A DNA stretch of 64,000 nt from NCBI GenBank assembly GCA_039029395.1, contig JBCCGG010000015.1:1-64000 (forward strand), given 5' to 3'. Shown piece by piece: positions 8,856 through 17,248 of this stretch (the first letter of the stretch is position 1; the number at the start of each line of letters is the position of its first letter). The translations under genes and the position numbers were made by a program. Source of the DNA: JBCCGG01 sp039029395 (GTDB lineage: Bacteria; Pseudomonadota; Alphaproteobacteria; Kiloniellales; JAKSDN01). The notes beneath the pieces were generated by a model that was not told the origin of the DNA, did not search any database, and was given only the letters and a program-made list of their open reading frames with translations.

Positions 8856-9215
8856 ACTAAGTGCGGTGTTCCTGCAAGCGATAGCGACAGCCAGCCGGCG
8901 GCGATAAAGATAAGCCGCGCATGACCTTCAAGTGCGCTTGCCTGGACTAGCATCTCGGTCAAGCTCCAATTCTCTCGGCGCTCTCCCTGTCGACCTTTTG
9001 TTTAACCTTATTCGCGTGACGCATTGAGCGAAGGTGGAGTGACCCAGGGCCGCGCTCCGCCCCTTCCCCGCTTCGTCCCCTACTCCGCTTCGCCGGCGTC
9101 CTTTGAGACCAGGACAGTCTTGACGTCGACCCCCTAACCGCTCGGTCGCCCTGATTTTGGGGCCACCGCAACCCCCACCGCCGGGTTCACGGTTTTTTAG
9201 GGGCCTTTATTTAGA
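8856..9215. other. 360-bp gap holding a decayed hyuB 3' end
   Basis: No intact gene is convincing here. The left part (8856-9079) shows nothing recognisable. The right part (about 9080-9186) is a mutated copy of the end of the hydantoinase B gene at 11252, described separately. The gap then changes to lower-GC sequence leading into the Mur-Pth gene. Confidence 0.55.
9080..9186 (-). pseudogene. Decayed fragment of a hydantoinase B 3' end
   Basis: Read on the minus strand, this piece gives PGGGGCGGPKIRATERL and, after a frameshift, VDVKTVLVSKDAGEAE followed by a stop. The intact hyuB protein ends with PGGGGYGDPKSREPERVL, then ADVKNGLVSPEAAKRDYGVE and the last residues AG. The two share order and spacing, and the DNA is alignable (CCGCTTCGCC and TTGACGTCG are common blocks). 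It is therefore a mutated, out-of-frame remnant of the last 40 or so codons of hyuB, lying on the far side of the Mur-Pth gene from the intact copy. Confidence 0.75.
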
Positions 9216-11102
9216 ATGCGAGATAGTTGGCGATTCCAGGTAGGAAAACATTCTGACATGACAGTCTTAACCCAACTCGATCAGATCTGGCAGGCTTTGA
9301 AATGGCGCCAGGATGCCCTTACGGCGGGTTCCCTGGTTCAGCTGGCGGCACAGTATAGGACCTCGGCCCTGCGGGGGGTCACTGTCATTGGCGTCACGGG
9401 AAGTTGCGGCAAAACGATGACCAAGGAGCTGATCTTCACCGTGCTCGCAGCGCGCGACCAAGGCTTCAGGAGCGAGCAAAACTCAAACACCATCAATCAG
9501 ATCTCTCGTGCCATGCTGAAAGTGCGGCCATGGTACGATTTTTACGTCCAGGAGATCGCCATCGGCGGGCACGTTCCGATCCAGGGCATCACCGACATGG
9601 TCAAGCCGGAAATCGGCGTCGTCACCAACATTGGCAGCGATCACTTGAGCAAATTCGGCTCCCTGGAGGCAATCGCGCTCGAGAAGGCAAAGATGCTGTC
9701 CGCCTTGCCACGGCAAGGAATCGCAGTTCTCAATGGCGATGATGACCATGTACTGTCCATGCAATCCCACTGCCATTGCCGAATCGTCACCTATGGGCTG
9801 TCGCCCGATGCGACGGTTCGCGCGCTGGACGTTCGGTCAGTCTGGCCCCACCGTCTCTCTTTCACGGTGGCCTACGACGGGCAGTCCGCCGAGGTGGAGA
9901 CACAGTTGGTCGGCGAGCATTGGGCCCATTCCGTCTTGGCCGCAATCGCCGTGGGCGTGGCAAGCGACATTGCCCTCGACACCGCGGCCGAAGCGGTTCA
10001 ATCGATCGAGCCCTTCGAGGGACGCATGTTTCCCCTCGAGCACCCCGACGGTGCGACCTTTGTTCGAGATGACTTCAAGGCGCCTCTGTGGACCGTCGCG
10101 CCGGCTCTCGAGTTCCTGAGGACGGCCCAGGCCAAGCGAAAGATCCTGGTGCTGGGCACGCTTTCCGACTACCGGGGCGATTCGACGAACAAGTACGTGG
10201 ACGTCGCCAACGATGCCTTGGAGATCGCCGACTACGTCTTCTTCGTCGGGCCGCGGAGCACGAGTGGCTTGCGCGCCAAGCGCGACCCGAACGATGACCG
10301 GATCCGGGCCTACGCCGAGTCCGAGGCGCTCGCCACCTTCATGAAATCCTTCGTGCAGCCTGGAGATCTGGTGCTGCTCAAGGGCAGGAACAGGCTGGAT
10401 CATCTGGCTGACCTCGTGGACGCCTGCATGGCCGCACCGCTCAACCCGCCGACCGGGACGACAAACGGGGTTAACGGGGCGAAGTCTCCTTGCGCGCGCG
10501 AACGAGCGCCCGAAGTTGAACCGCAAGACCCATCGCAGGACGAGCCGAGGCAGCAGGCTCTGGCCGTTGCCGGTATCGGCAATGTCGGAGAGAGCTTTCA
10601 GGAGACGCGCCACAATGTCGGTCAGCGCGTGCTCGATCTCTTGGTCGAGCCGATGGGGGCCAAGTGGATCCAGCTGGATCGGGCGATGGTGGCCCAGGGT
10701 CAGTGGGAAGGCGAGACCGTCTACCTGATAAAGACCCTAACCAACGTTAATCATACTGGCGAAGCTCTGTTGGGAGTCGTCGATCACCTGAGGTTGGAGC
10801 CCACCAGGTGCCTCTTGGTCCATGACGAGACAGATCTGCCGGTCGGCGCCACGAAGAAGCGGCTGAAAGGTGGGGCCGGCGGTCACAAAGGCATCTCTTC
10901 GATTCTCGAGGCCTTTCAGTCAACGGCGCTTCCCAGACTCAAGATCGGCATCGGCAAGCCCGAGAGCAAAGACGAGCTGAAGGACTTTGTCCTGGGCGCG
11001 TTCTCGGCGACGGAAAAGCCCCTGATCGACTCTGCCTGCGCCAAAGCCGCAGAGCAGATCCTCGACAGTGTTGCCTTGCGCGCGCGCCAAAAAAGCCGGT
11101 AG
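9216..11102 (+). CDS. Mur ligase / peptidyl-tRNA hydrolase fusion protein
   Basis: A 628-residue two-domain protein. Residues about 50-410 form a MurF-like ligase: ATP loop GVTGSCGKTMTKE (59-71), TNIGSDHLSKFGS and the EKAKM lysine region, LNGDDDH, RDDFKAP and a C-terminal LVLGTLSDYRGDS segment. The roughly 90-residue UDP-sugar-binding first domain of true MurF is missing, so the acceptor substrate is probably not UDP-MurNAc-tripeptide. After a 40-residue polar linker, residues about 448-628 form a peptidyl-tRNA hydrolase domain: GIGNVG (Asn10 of E. coli Pth), RHNVG (His20), NVNHTG (Asn68) and VHDETDLP (Asp93) are kept, while the usual GGHNG is GGHKG. Base composition is less GC-rich than its neighbours. 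ATG 9258 is an alternative start. An out-of-frame tail follows the stop. Confidence 0.8.
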   Translation: MRDSWRFQVGKHSDMTVLTQLDQIWQALKWRQDALTAGSLVQLAAQYRTSALRGVTVIGVTGSCGKTMTKELIFTVLAARDQGFRSEQNSNTINQISRAMLKVRPWYDFYVQEIAIGGHVPIQGITDMVKPEIGVVTNIGSDHLSKFGSLEAIALEKAKMLSALPRQGIAVLNGDDDHVLSMQSHCHCRIVTYGLSPDATVRALDVRSVWPHRLSFTVAYDGQSAEVETQLVGEHWAHSVLAAIAVGVASDIALDTAAEAVQSIEPFEGRMFPLEHPDGATFVRDDFKAPLWTVAPALEFLRTAQAKRKILVLGTLSDYRGDSTNKYVDVANDALEIADYVFFVGPRSTSGLRAKRDPNDDRIRAYAESEALATFMKSFVQPGDLVLLKGRNRLDHLADLVDACMAAPLNPPTGTTNGVNGAKSPCARERAPEVEPQDPSQDEPRQQALAVAGIGNVGESFQETRHNVGQRVLDLLVEPMGAKWIQLDRAMVAQGQWEGETVYLIKTLTNVNHTGEALLGVVDHLRLEPTRCLLVHDETDLPVGATKKRLKGGAGGHKGISSILEAFQSTALPRLKIGIGKPESKDELKDFVLGAFSATEKPLIDSACAKAAEQILDSVALRARQKSR

Positions 11103-11205
11103 GTTTCGAGATCCCCGAGTCAAAGAGCACGGCGAGAAGCTGCTGGACATGATCCGAGAACACGGAGAACAGCCGCACGTATATTTGAAGTTCTACGGAG
11201 ATTGA
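11089..11205 (+). other. Coding-like +1-frame tail after the Mur-Pth stop
   Basis: Beyond the TAG at 11100 the +1 frame stays open to a TGA at 11203 and reads as plausible protein (KEHGEKLLDMIREHGEQPHV, then YLKFYGD). The frames can be joined by removing one base in the A6 run at 11089-11094. This could be a sequencing or mutational indel that truncated the native C-terminus, a programmed shift, or chance. Confidence 0.4.
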
Positions 11206-11251
11206 CCATACGGCGACGGTCGCGTGCGCCCTGACATCGGGCGTAAGCCCC

Positions 11252-12919
11252 CTACCCCGCCTCGACCCCGTAGTCCCGCTTCGCCGCCTCGGGCGAAACC
11301 AGGCCGTTCTTGACGTCGGCCAGGACCCGCTCGGGCTCGCGGCTCTTGGGGTCGCCGTAGCCGCCGCCGCCGGGCATCTCGAGCACCAGGCGCTCGCCGC
11401 GCGGCACCGGCTGGCGGCCCTTCGAGCGCAGCTCGGTGCCGTTGCCCAAATGCACCTTCCCTGCCTCGCCTTCTTCGCCGCCGGCGCGGCCGCGTGGCGG
11501 GAACTTGACCCGGTCGAACATGGTCGAGATCGCGAAGGGCGCGCCCTCGGCGTGGCTGATCTCCATGACCTGGCCGAGCCCGCCCCGGTGGTAGCCCGGG
11601 CCGCCGGAATCGGGCCGGTACTCCTTGGTCCAGATGACGATCGGCGCGACCGTCTCGTTGATCTCGACCGGCGTGTTGCGCACGCCCGAGGGAAAGGCGG
11701 TGGCCGAGAGGCCGTCCTTGGCGGGCCGGGCGCCGGTGCCGCCGGAATGGAACATGGAGATCACGAACTCCCGGCCTTGCTCGAGATCCTCGCTGACCCC
11801 GTGGCCGCCTAGAAGCGTCGGCACCCAGAGGCACGAGGTGCCCTCGGCCGGCACACGGCCCTCGGTCGCCTGGTAGAGGCAGCCGAGCATGACGTCGGGC
11901 AGCATCTGACCGATCACGTGGCGGATGGCCACGGCGCAGGGATGCGGCGCGTTGAGGATCGAGCCGGCCGGCGCGCTGACCCGGATCGGCGCGAGCGAGC
12001 CGGCGTTGTTGGGCACCCGCCCGCCGACCACGCAGCGCACCCCGAAGGAGGCGTAGGCTTGGGTGTAGGTCAGCGGCACGTTGATGCCGTAGGAGGAGAC
12101 CGGCGAGGTGCCGTCGAAGTCCACGTCGATGCCGTCGGCGCCGATCGTCATCTTTGCGACCAGGTCGATCGGCCGCTCGTAGCCGTCGACCCGCATGGCG
12201 TTTTCGTAGGTGCCGAAGGTGAGCTGCCCGATCTCTTCCAGCATGGCCTTGCGGGAATTCTCGATCACGTGGGTGGCCAAGTCGTCCAGGCTGTCGAGGC
12301 CGAACTCGGCCATCATGTCCAGAAGACGGGTGCTGCCGGTCTCGTTGCAGGCGGCCAGGGAATAGAGGTCGCCCTCGACCTGGACCGGCTCGCGCACATT
12401 GGCGCGCACCATCTCCAGCAGGGATTCGTTCATCACCCCGCGCTTGGCAAGAGCCATGATCGGGACATAGAGCCCCTCCTCGTAGACCTGCCTGGCATCC
12501 GGCCCGAAACCGAGCCCGCCCACATCGACCACGTGGCTGGTCGAGGCAAAGAGCGCGACCATCTTGCCGTCCCGGAAGGTCGGGGTCACGACGGTGAAGT
12601 CGTGCAGGTGGCCGGTGCCCATCCAGGGGTCGTTGGTGACGTAGACGTCGCCCTCCTCCATGGCCTCGGGCGGGAACTTCTTGAGGAAATAGCGCACGGA
12701 AGCGGCCATGGCATTGACGTGGCCCGGCGTGCCGGTGACCGCCTGGGCCAGCATGTTGCCCTGTAAATCGTAGACCCCGGCCGAAAGGTCGCCGGCCTCG
12801 CGCACCGAGGTGCTGAAGGCCGTGCGGATCAGGGTTTGGGCCTGCTCCTCGACGACCGAGATCAGGCGGTTCCACATGATCTGCATCTGGATGGCGGCAA
12901 GGCCGGAGGCGTCTGTCAT
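11252..12919 (-). CDS. hyuB: Hydantoinase B / oxoprolinase family protein
   Basis: A 555-residue protein of full family length. Family segments in order: IQMQIMWNRLISVVEEQAQT near the start, TSVREAGDLSAGVYD, HVNAMAASVRYFLKKFPPE, NDPWMGTGHLHDFTVV (about 95-110), SSYGINVPLTYTQAY, and the glycine-rich C-terminal EMPGGGGYGDPKSRE. HyuB pairs with HyuA in ATP-dependent opening of 5-oxoproline, hydantoin or N-methylhydantoin rings. HyuA is encoded 5.8 kb upstream on the same strand rather than next door. The 3' end of this gene is duplicated as a decayed copy at 9080. The ATG at 12919 gives the family's normal N-terminus. Confidence 0.9.
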   Translation of the reverse strand: MTDASGLAAIQMQIMWNRLISVVEEQAQTLIRTAFSTSVREAGDLSAGVYDLQGNMLAQAVTGTPGHVNAMAASVRYFLKKFPPEAMEEGDVYVTNDPWMGTGHLHDFTVVTPTFRDGKMVALFASTSHVVDVGGLGFGPDARQVYEEGLYVPIMALAKRGVMNESLLEMVRANVREPVQVEGDLYSLAACNETGSTRLLDMMAEFGLDSLDDLATHVIENSRKAMLEEIGQLTFGTYENAMRVDGYERPIDLVAKMTIGADGIDVDFDGTSPVSSYGINVPLTYTQAYASFGVRCVVGGRVPNNAGSLAPIRVSAPAGSILNAPHPCAVAIRHVIGQMLPDVMLGCLYQATEGRVPAEGTSCLWVPTLLGGHGVSEDLEQGREFVISMFHSGGTGARPAKDGLSATAFPSGVRNTPVEINETVAPIVIWTKEYRPDSGGPGYHRGGLGQVMEISHAEGAPFAISTMFDRVKFPPRGRAGGEEGEAGKVHLGNGTELRSKGRQPVPRGERLVLEMPGGGGYGDPKSREPERVLADVKNGLVSPEAAKRDYGVEAG

Positions 12920-13020
12920 GGCGGTGGGTTCCCGTTCGCTGCAAGGGCTCGATCGGACACCTTGAGCGCGCGGGCGTCAAGCTTTGTAGCGATGGTCCAG
13001 ACCGACTTCATTCCGGCGCA

Positions 13021-13917
13021 TCATTGCGCCTCTTCGCACGGCAGGTGCTCGTCCAGGAATCCGAGCACTGTTCTCTCATAGCCCTCCGGATCGTGACGGT
13101 GAAAGTCCACGTGGCCGGCGCCCTCGACCAGCCAGAAACGCTTGGGGTGACCGGCCCGCTCGAACAGCCGTCGGCTGTCTTCGGGCGTGGTGTGGCGATC
13201 CTCGCCGCCCGCCATGATCAGCACGGGCGCATCGATCTCCCCGATGCGGTCGACCGGCCGCAGATCTTCGGCGATAAAACCGAGGCGCGGTTCGAGCTGC
13301 AGAAGCAGCGCTGTCGCCATCACATCGTCCAGAACGCCCAGGCCGCCGGTGTGGAACCGCACCCGGTTACGGGTGGCGGTCTCCAAGGTCGGATAGACGG
13401 ACTCGAGCACGACGGCGTCCGCGCCCAAGATCGGCCCGTTCAAAGCCGCTGCAGCGCCGCCCAGGGATTGGCCGATCACGGCGACCGGCTGGTTCGGCCA
13501 TTGCTTGGCGGCGAAGGCCAGAGCGGCGGCGGCATCCCTCTGCTCCAAATGACCGAAGGTGATGTGTTCGCCGGGGCTCTCGCCGTGGGCCTGAAAGTCG
13601 AACAGCAGCACGTCGTAGCCGGCTTGGAGCAGAAAACGCGCCCGGGGCACCATGGAGCGCTTGTCGGCGCGCACCCCATGCATCAACACGACCGTACCGC
13701 AGTCCCGATCTGACTCCAGACGCCAGCCCGCCAGGCGGCTGCCCGAAGCGCTCTCGAAGGACACGGGGGCCAAGGCCAATTCGGCCGGTGGCGCTTGCAT
13801 CCCGGTTCGGTTCGGCGCCACCAGCCAGGAGCCGACCCCATAGGCGCTCACGCCAAAGCCAACCAGGACGAGAAGCAGCGCGCCGAGCGCGATTGTCGTT
13901 GGACGGGGCAACTTCAT
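13021..13917 (-). CDS. Membrane-anchored alpha/beta hydrolase
   Basis: A 298-residue protein with one N-terminal hydrophobic helix (about 9-28, GALLLVLVGFGVSAYGVG), then an alpha/beta hydrolase core. DFQAHGESPG is the strand before the lid, GQSLGGAAA holds the nucleophile serine, a GGEDRHT segment fits the acid, and GAGHVDFHRH the catalytic histidine. It probably hydrolyses an ester or amide on the periplasmic side. ATG 13917 is preferred over longer starts because it begins the anchor helix. It is divergent from the TauD-like gene with a 76-bp shared promoter region. Confidence 0.78.
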   Translation of the reverse strand: MKLPRPTTIALGALLLVLVGFGVSAYGVGSWLVAPNRTGMQAPPAELALAPVSFESASGSRLAGWRLESDRDCGTVVLMHGVRADKRSMVPRARFLLQAGYDVLLFDFQAHGESPGEHITFGHLEQRDAAAALAFAAKQWPNQPVAVIGQSLGGAAAALNGPILGADAVVLESVYPTLETATRNRVRFHTGGLGVLDDVMATALLLQLEPRLGFIAEDLRPVDRIGEIDAPVLIMAGGEDRHTTPEDSRRLFERAGHPKRFWLVEGAGHVDFHRHDPEGYERTVLGFLDEHLPCEEAQ

Positions 13918-13993
13918 GATCCTGAGGTCTAGCCGGAACCACGCGGGCGTCAAGCCGTGGCTCAAACGCCCCGCCCGTGCTAGCGTCCAGGCC

Positions 13994-14938
13994 ATGATGG
14001 AGGCCCGGCCGCTCCTGGAGGACAGCCCGCTGCCGCTCGTCGTCGAAGGCGATGGGGCGACCGGTCCGGCCGACTTGGCCGACTGGGCGGTGTCCAACCG
14101 GCAGCAGATCGATGCCTGGCTGCAGCAGTCGGGCGGGCTGCTGTTGCGCCGTTTTAGCCTTAAAGACGCTGACGATTTTCGCACAGTGGCCGAGGCGGTG
14201 CGGCCAGAGCTGAAAGCCTACGTGGGCGGCGATTCACCGCGGCGACGAATCGCCCAGGGAGTCTATAGCTCGACCGAGTTCCCGCCCCATCTGGAGATCG
14301 GTCTGCACAACGAGCTGTCCTACGCCGCCTGGTGGCCCGAGCGCCTGATGTTTTTCTGCCAGCAGCCGGCCGCCCGGGGCGGCGCGACCCACATCGCCGA
14401 TGGCCGCCGGGTGCTGGCCGCGCTCGACCCCGCGGTGCGCCAGCGCTTCGCCGACAAGGGGGTGCGCTATCACCAACACCTGCGGGACCGCGACGGCCCG
14501 CCGGGGCCGGGCAAGTCTTGGCAAGAAACCTTCGAGACCGAAGATCAGAAGGCCGTCGAAGCCCAGGCGGGCGCCATGGAGATCACCTGGAGCGAACGCG
14601 GGCTCAGCACCGCGATCGATCGGCCCGGGGTGATCGCCCATCCCGTCACCGGAGAACGGGTCTGGTTCAACCAGGCCGACCAGTGGCACGCCCAGCTCGG
14701 CGGCATGGAGAACTGGAACGCGCCGCCCGACGACCCGGAGCCCCATCACCACGCCCGCTACGGCGACGGCGGCGAGATCCCGCTGGCCGACCTTGAGGCC
14801 GTGCGCGCGGCCTACCGGGCCTCCGAAGTTTCCTTTGCCTGGCAGGCCGGCGATCTACTCCTGCTCGACAACCTACTGGTGCTTCACGGCCGCAAACCTT
14901 TCCAGGGCCCACGCCGGGTGCTGGTCGCCATGGCCTGA
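13994..14938 (+). CDS. TauD/TfdA-family 2-oxoglutarate dioxygenase
   Basis: A 314-residue protein. The iron-binding HxE is in LEIGLHNELSYAAWWPE (H and E of HNE, about 103-105), the second histidine is in LLVLHGRKPFQGPRR, and the downstream arginine of that segment would hold 2-oxoglutarate. The HNE form of the motif and the GGATHIADGRRV segment are typical of the SyrP/clavaminate-synthase side of the family, which hydroxylates amino-acid-like substrates. ATG 13994 has an adjacent second ATG at 13997. It is divergently arranged with the hydrolase gene; no obvious pathway partner is adjacent. Confidence 0.82.
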   Translation: MMEARPLLEDSPLPLVVEGDGATGPADLADWAVSNRQQIDAWLQQSGGLLLRRFSLKDADDFRTVAEAVRPELKAYVGGDSPRRRIAQGVYSSTEFPPHLEIGLHNELSYAAWWPERLMFFCQQPAARGGATHIADGRRVLAALDPAVRQRFADKGVRYHQHLRDRDGPPGPGKSWQETFETEDQKAVEAQAGAMEITWSERGLSTAIDRPGVIAHPVTGERVWFNQADQWHAQLGGMENWNAPPDDPEPHHHARYGDGGEIPLADLEAVRAAYRASEVSFAWQAGDLLLLDNLLVLHGRKPFQGPRRVLVAMA

Positions 14939-14963
14939 GCGGCGCCCCAGCGTGGCGTCATGG

Positions 14964-16697
14964 TCAGCTTGCGAAGCGCAGACGTAGCAGGTTCTCCTCG
15001 CCGTCCTGCCGTTGGGATACCTCGGTTGTGGCCTGGCGGATCAGGAAGCCCGAGAGCCGGGCGACGGCGGCCGGGTCGTCGACCAGGGCGCGGGGCTCGG
15101 GCGGCGCGCTCGGCAGCTCGATCGGCGGGCCCCGATAACGCAAGGTGACCTCAAGCACGATCTGGTCGTAGCGCAGCTCGAGCGCGACCGGGCTGTGGTC
15201 GGCATCGGCGAGCGCCACGTCGAGCGCCTCGATCACCGTCTCGGTGGCGTCGCGCACCAAGAAGCCCGGCAAGGACCATTCGGCGCCCTGCTCGGCAAGG
15301 AAGGCGGAGAGCTGGCGATTGCTGCGGTCCTTCGGGTCGAGCGCGAGCGCGGCCCGGCGCCAGATCGCGATGCGGAAGAGCAGGTTGAGCAGCACCGCCA
15401 CGACGCTGGCGAAGGCGAGCGGCGAGCCGGTCAGGGAGTCAAGCGCCGGCGGCAGGGTGTCGTAGAGCTCGGGCAGGAAGTCGACGCTCAAGCCCGCCAC
15501 CAGCGGCACGCCGATGGTCAGGATCGAGCGGGTCGTCATAGTGTGGCTCATCACCAGCTGCAGACCGGAGACAATCACGAAGCAGGCGATGTAGATCAGC
15601 ACCGCCCCCATCACCGGCGCCGGCATGATCACGAAGACCGCGGTCAAGAGCGGCGAGAAAGCGAGCAGGATCAACAAGCCGCCGACGGCAATGCCGACCA
15701 CCCGGCTGGTCACGCCGGTCGCCAGGGACAGGCCGACGTTGCCGGCCTGGGGCGCGACGCCGATGCCGCCCGCCAGCCCGGCCAGAAGGCAGCCGATCCC
15801 GTTGGCCAAGAGGCCACCGCGCACCGAGCCCATCTCCGGCGTGGTCCAGGCCTGGTCATTGATCTTCTGCGCGGTCGAGATCACGCCGATCCCCTTGACC
15901 GTGACGACCAGCGCCGCGATCGCGAAGGGCAAGATCAGGTCGGCCTCGAAGCGCAGGTTCCAAGGCGCGTGGAAGGCCGGCATCCCAAAGATCGCGGCGG
16001 CCCGCCAAAAGGTCATGGACTCCTCGGCCAAGAGGCCCAGCGGCAAGGCCATCAGGTAGCCGATCGCGACGCCCACTAGGATGCTGTAGGCACGAAAGCG
16101 CGCGCCGCCCCACACGGTCACCGCGCAGATCACCGCCAGGGTGACCAGGCCGACCAGGCTCTCGGCCGGCTTGGCGGTTGGGGTGATCTCGTCGTAGCCG
16201 GCGATCAGCGCCACGCCCTTGGGCACCAGGGAGACGCCGACCATGGTGATGATCACACCCGAGACTTCCGAGGTCAGCAGGCTGCGCAAGCGCTGGATCA
16301 CCCGCGACAGCAGCACTTGGATCACACTGCCGAAGATCAGCATGCCGTAAACCAAAGGCAACCCGCCGAGTCCGGCGGCCAGGAGCGAGGGCGCCAAATA
16401 GGTCGGCGAGCCGAGCGAGGGGCAGAGGTAGCCGCAGCCGATTGGCCCACGCTTCAGGCACATCAGGATCGTCGTCACCCCCGAGACGGCGACGGTGACC
16501 TGGATCAGGCCATGGGTGCCGCCGATGTCGCTGCCCGCGGCCTGGGCGATCAGGATCGCGTAAACCAGGGATGCGGTGACCGCGACCACATGCTGGAGCG
16601 CGATGGCGAAAGCTGCCGGGGGCGGAACCGGGTCGTCGACGCCGAGCGTGATGTTGCGCGGCTGGCGCCGCAAGGCGGCGGTCTTAGCTTCGGCCAT
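14964..16697 (-). CDS. NCS2 (xanthine/uracil-type) permease with anti-sigma-kinase-like tail
   Basis: A 577-residue inner-membrane protein. Residues about 25-445 contain the many hydrophobic segments of the nucleobase-cation symporter 2 fold, with the family block QAGNVGLSLATGVTSRVVG, which holds the usual substrate and proton residues. The last roughly 125 residues are soluble and resemble RsbW/SpoIIAB-type kinases: a helix RDATETVIEALDVALADAD at the N-box position, paired strands VALELRYD and VLEVTLRYRGPPIELP, and the terminal LSGFLIRQATTEVSQRQDGE and NLLRLRF. The N-box asparagine is absent, so ATP binding is doubtful. The start overlaps the STAS gene by 14 bp, implying translational coupling. 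Confidence 0.78.
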   Translation of the reverse strand: MAEAKTAALRRQPRNITLGVDDPVPPPAAFAIALQHVVAVTASLVYAILIAQAAGSDIGGTHGLIQVTVAVSGVTTILMCLKRGPIGCGYLCPSLGSPTYLAPSLLAAGLGGLPLVYGMLIFGSVIQVLLSRVIQRLRSLLTSEVSGVIITMVGVSLVPKGVALIAGYDEITPTAKPAESLVGLVTLAVICAVTVWGGARFRAYSILVGVAIGYLMALPLGLLAEESMTFWRAAAIFGMPAFHAPWNLRFEADLILPFAIAALVVTVKGIGVISTAQKINDQAWTTPEMGSVRGGLLANGIGCLLAGLAGGIGVAPQAGNVGLSLATGVTSRVVGIAVGGLLILLAFSPLLTAVFVIMPAPVMGAVLIYIACFVIVSGLQLVMSHTMTTRSILTIGVPLVAGLSVDFLPELYDTLPPALDSLTGSPLAFASVVAVLLNLLFRIAIWRRAALALDPKDRSNRQLSAFLAEQGAEWSLPGFLVRDATETVIEALDVALADADHSPVALELRYDQIVLEVTLRYRGPPIELPSAPPEPRALVDDPAAVARLSGFLIRQATTEVSQRQDGEENLLRLRFAS

Positions 16698-17106
16698 CGG
16701 GCGCCACGATGGTGACCTCGCTCTCCTCGTCGGGCATCTGGGTGCGCACCCAGTCGCCGTCGCCCGGCGGCAGGCCGAAGAAGTCGAGGGAATCCTCCAG
16801 ACTGTGGAAAAGCTGCGCATTGGCGCAAAGGCCGCTGCGCGCCAAGGTGTCCCGCAGCAGCTCGCCACAGGCGCAAAAGGCGAGCTTGCCGCCAGCCGCC
16901 TCGAGCCTCAGGGCGACCGCCTGGAGCGCCCGCAGGCCCGCGCTGTTGACACCGTGAAGGTTCTCCAAATCGAGCCCAAGCTCGCTGACGCCGCCCTCCA
17001 GATGACGCGCCAGCTCGCGCTCGAAACTGGGCACGGTCTTGCTGTAAAGCCGTCCGCAGACCTTGAGCAGAAGCACCTTCCCGGCGCGTTTCTCGAAGAT
17101 ATGCAT
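16684..17106 (-). CDS. STAS-domain protein (anti-anti-sigma-like)
   Basis: A 140-residue protein whose first 100 residues follow the SpoIIAA/RsbV STAS pattern: strand LLLKVCGRL, helix TVPSFERELARHL, strand ELGLDLENL, and the loop GVNSAGLRAL with the serine (about 55) that is phosphorylated in classical members. About 30 C-terminal residues, rich in acids, are extra. Its stop codon lies inside the first codons of the NCS2 permease gene, whose tail looks like the kinase partner of an STAS protein. It may therefore bind and gate the permease rather than control a sigma factor. No sigma-factor gene is nearby. Confidence 0.82.
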   Translation of the reverse strand: MHIFEKRAGKVLLLKVCGRLYSKTVPSFERELARHLEGGVSELGLDLENLHGVNSAGLRALQAVALRLEAAGGKLAFCACGELLRDTLARSGLCANAQLFHSLEDSLDFFGLPPGDGDWVRTQMPDEESEVTIVAPDGRS

Positions 17107-17248
17107 GGAGGCCCTCCCGACCGTTCCAGAGCCGCTTTCAGCAGATCACATAGCCTTGGATCGCTCAAGCGAATCGGCTTGCCAAGCCGGGCGCCAGCCG
17201 CCAAGTTCCCCCTCGCCTAGACAAAGTCCCGGGAGGGGAAACAGCGCC

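Noticed and set aside
8959..9171. A 70-codon minus-strand frame in the gap before the Mur-Pth gene
   Set aside because: It covers the hyuB remnant in a different frame and has no recognisable start signal or homology.
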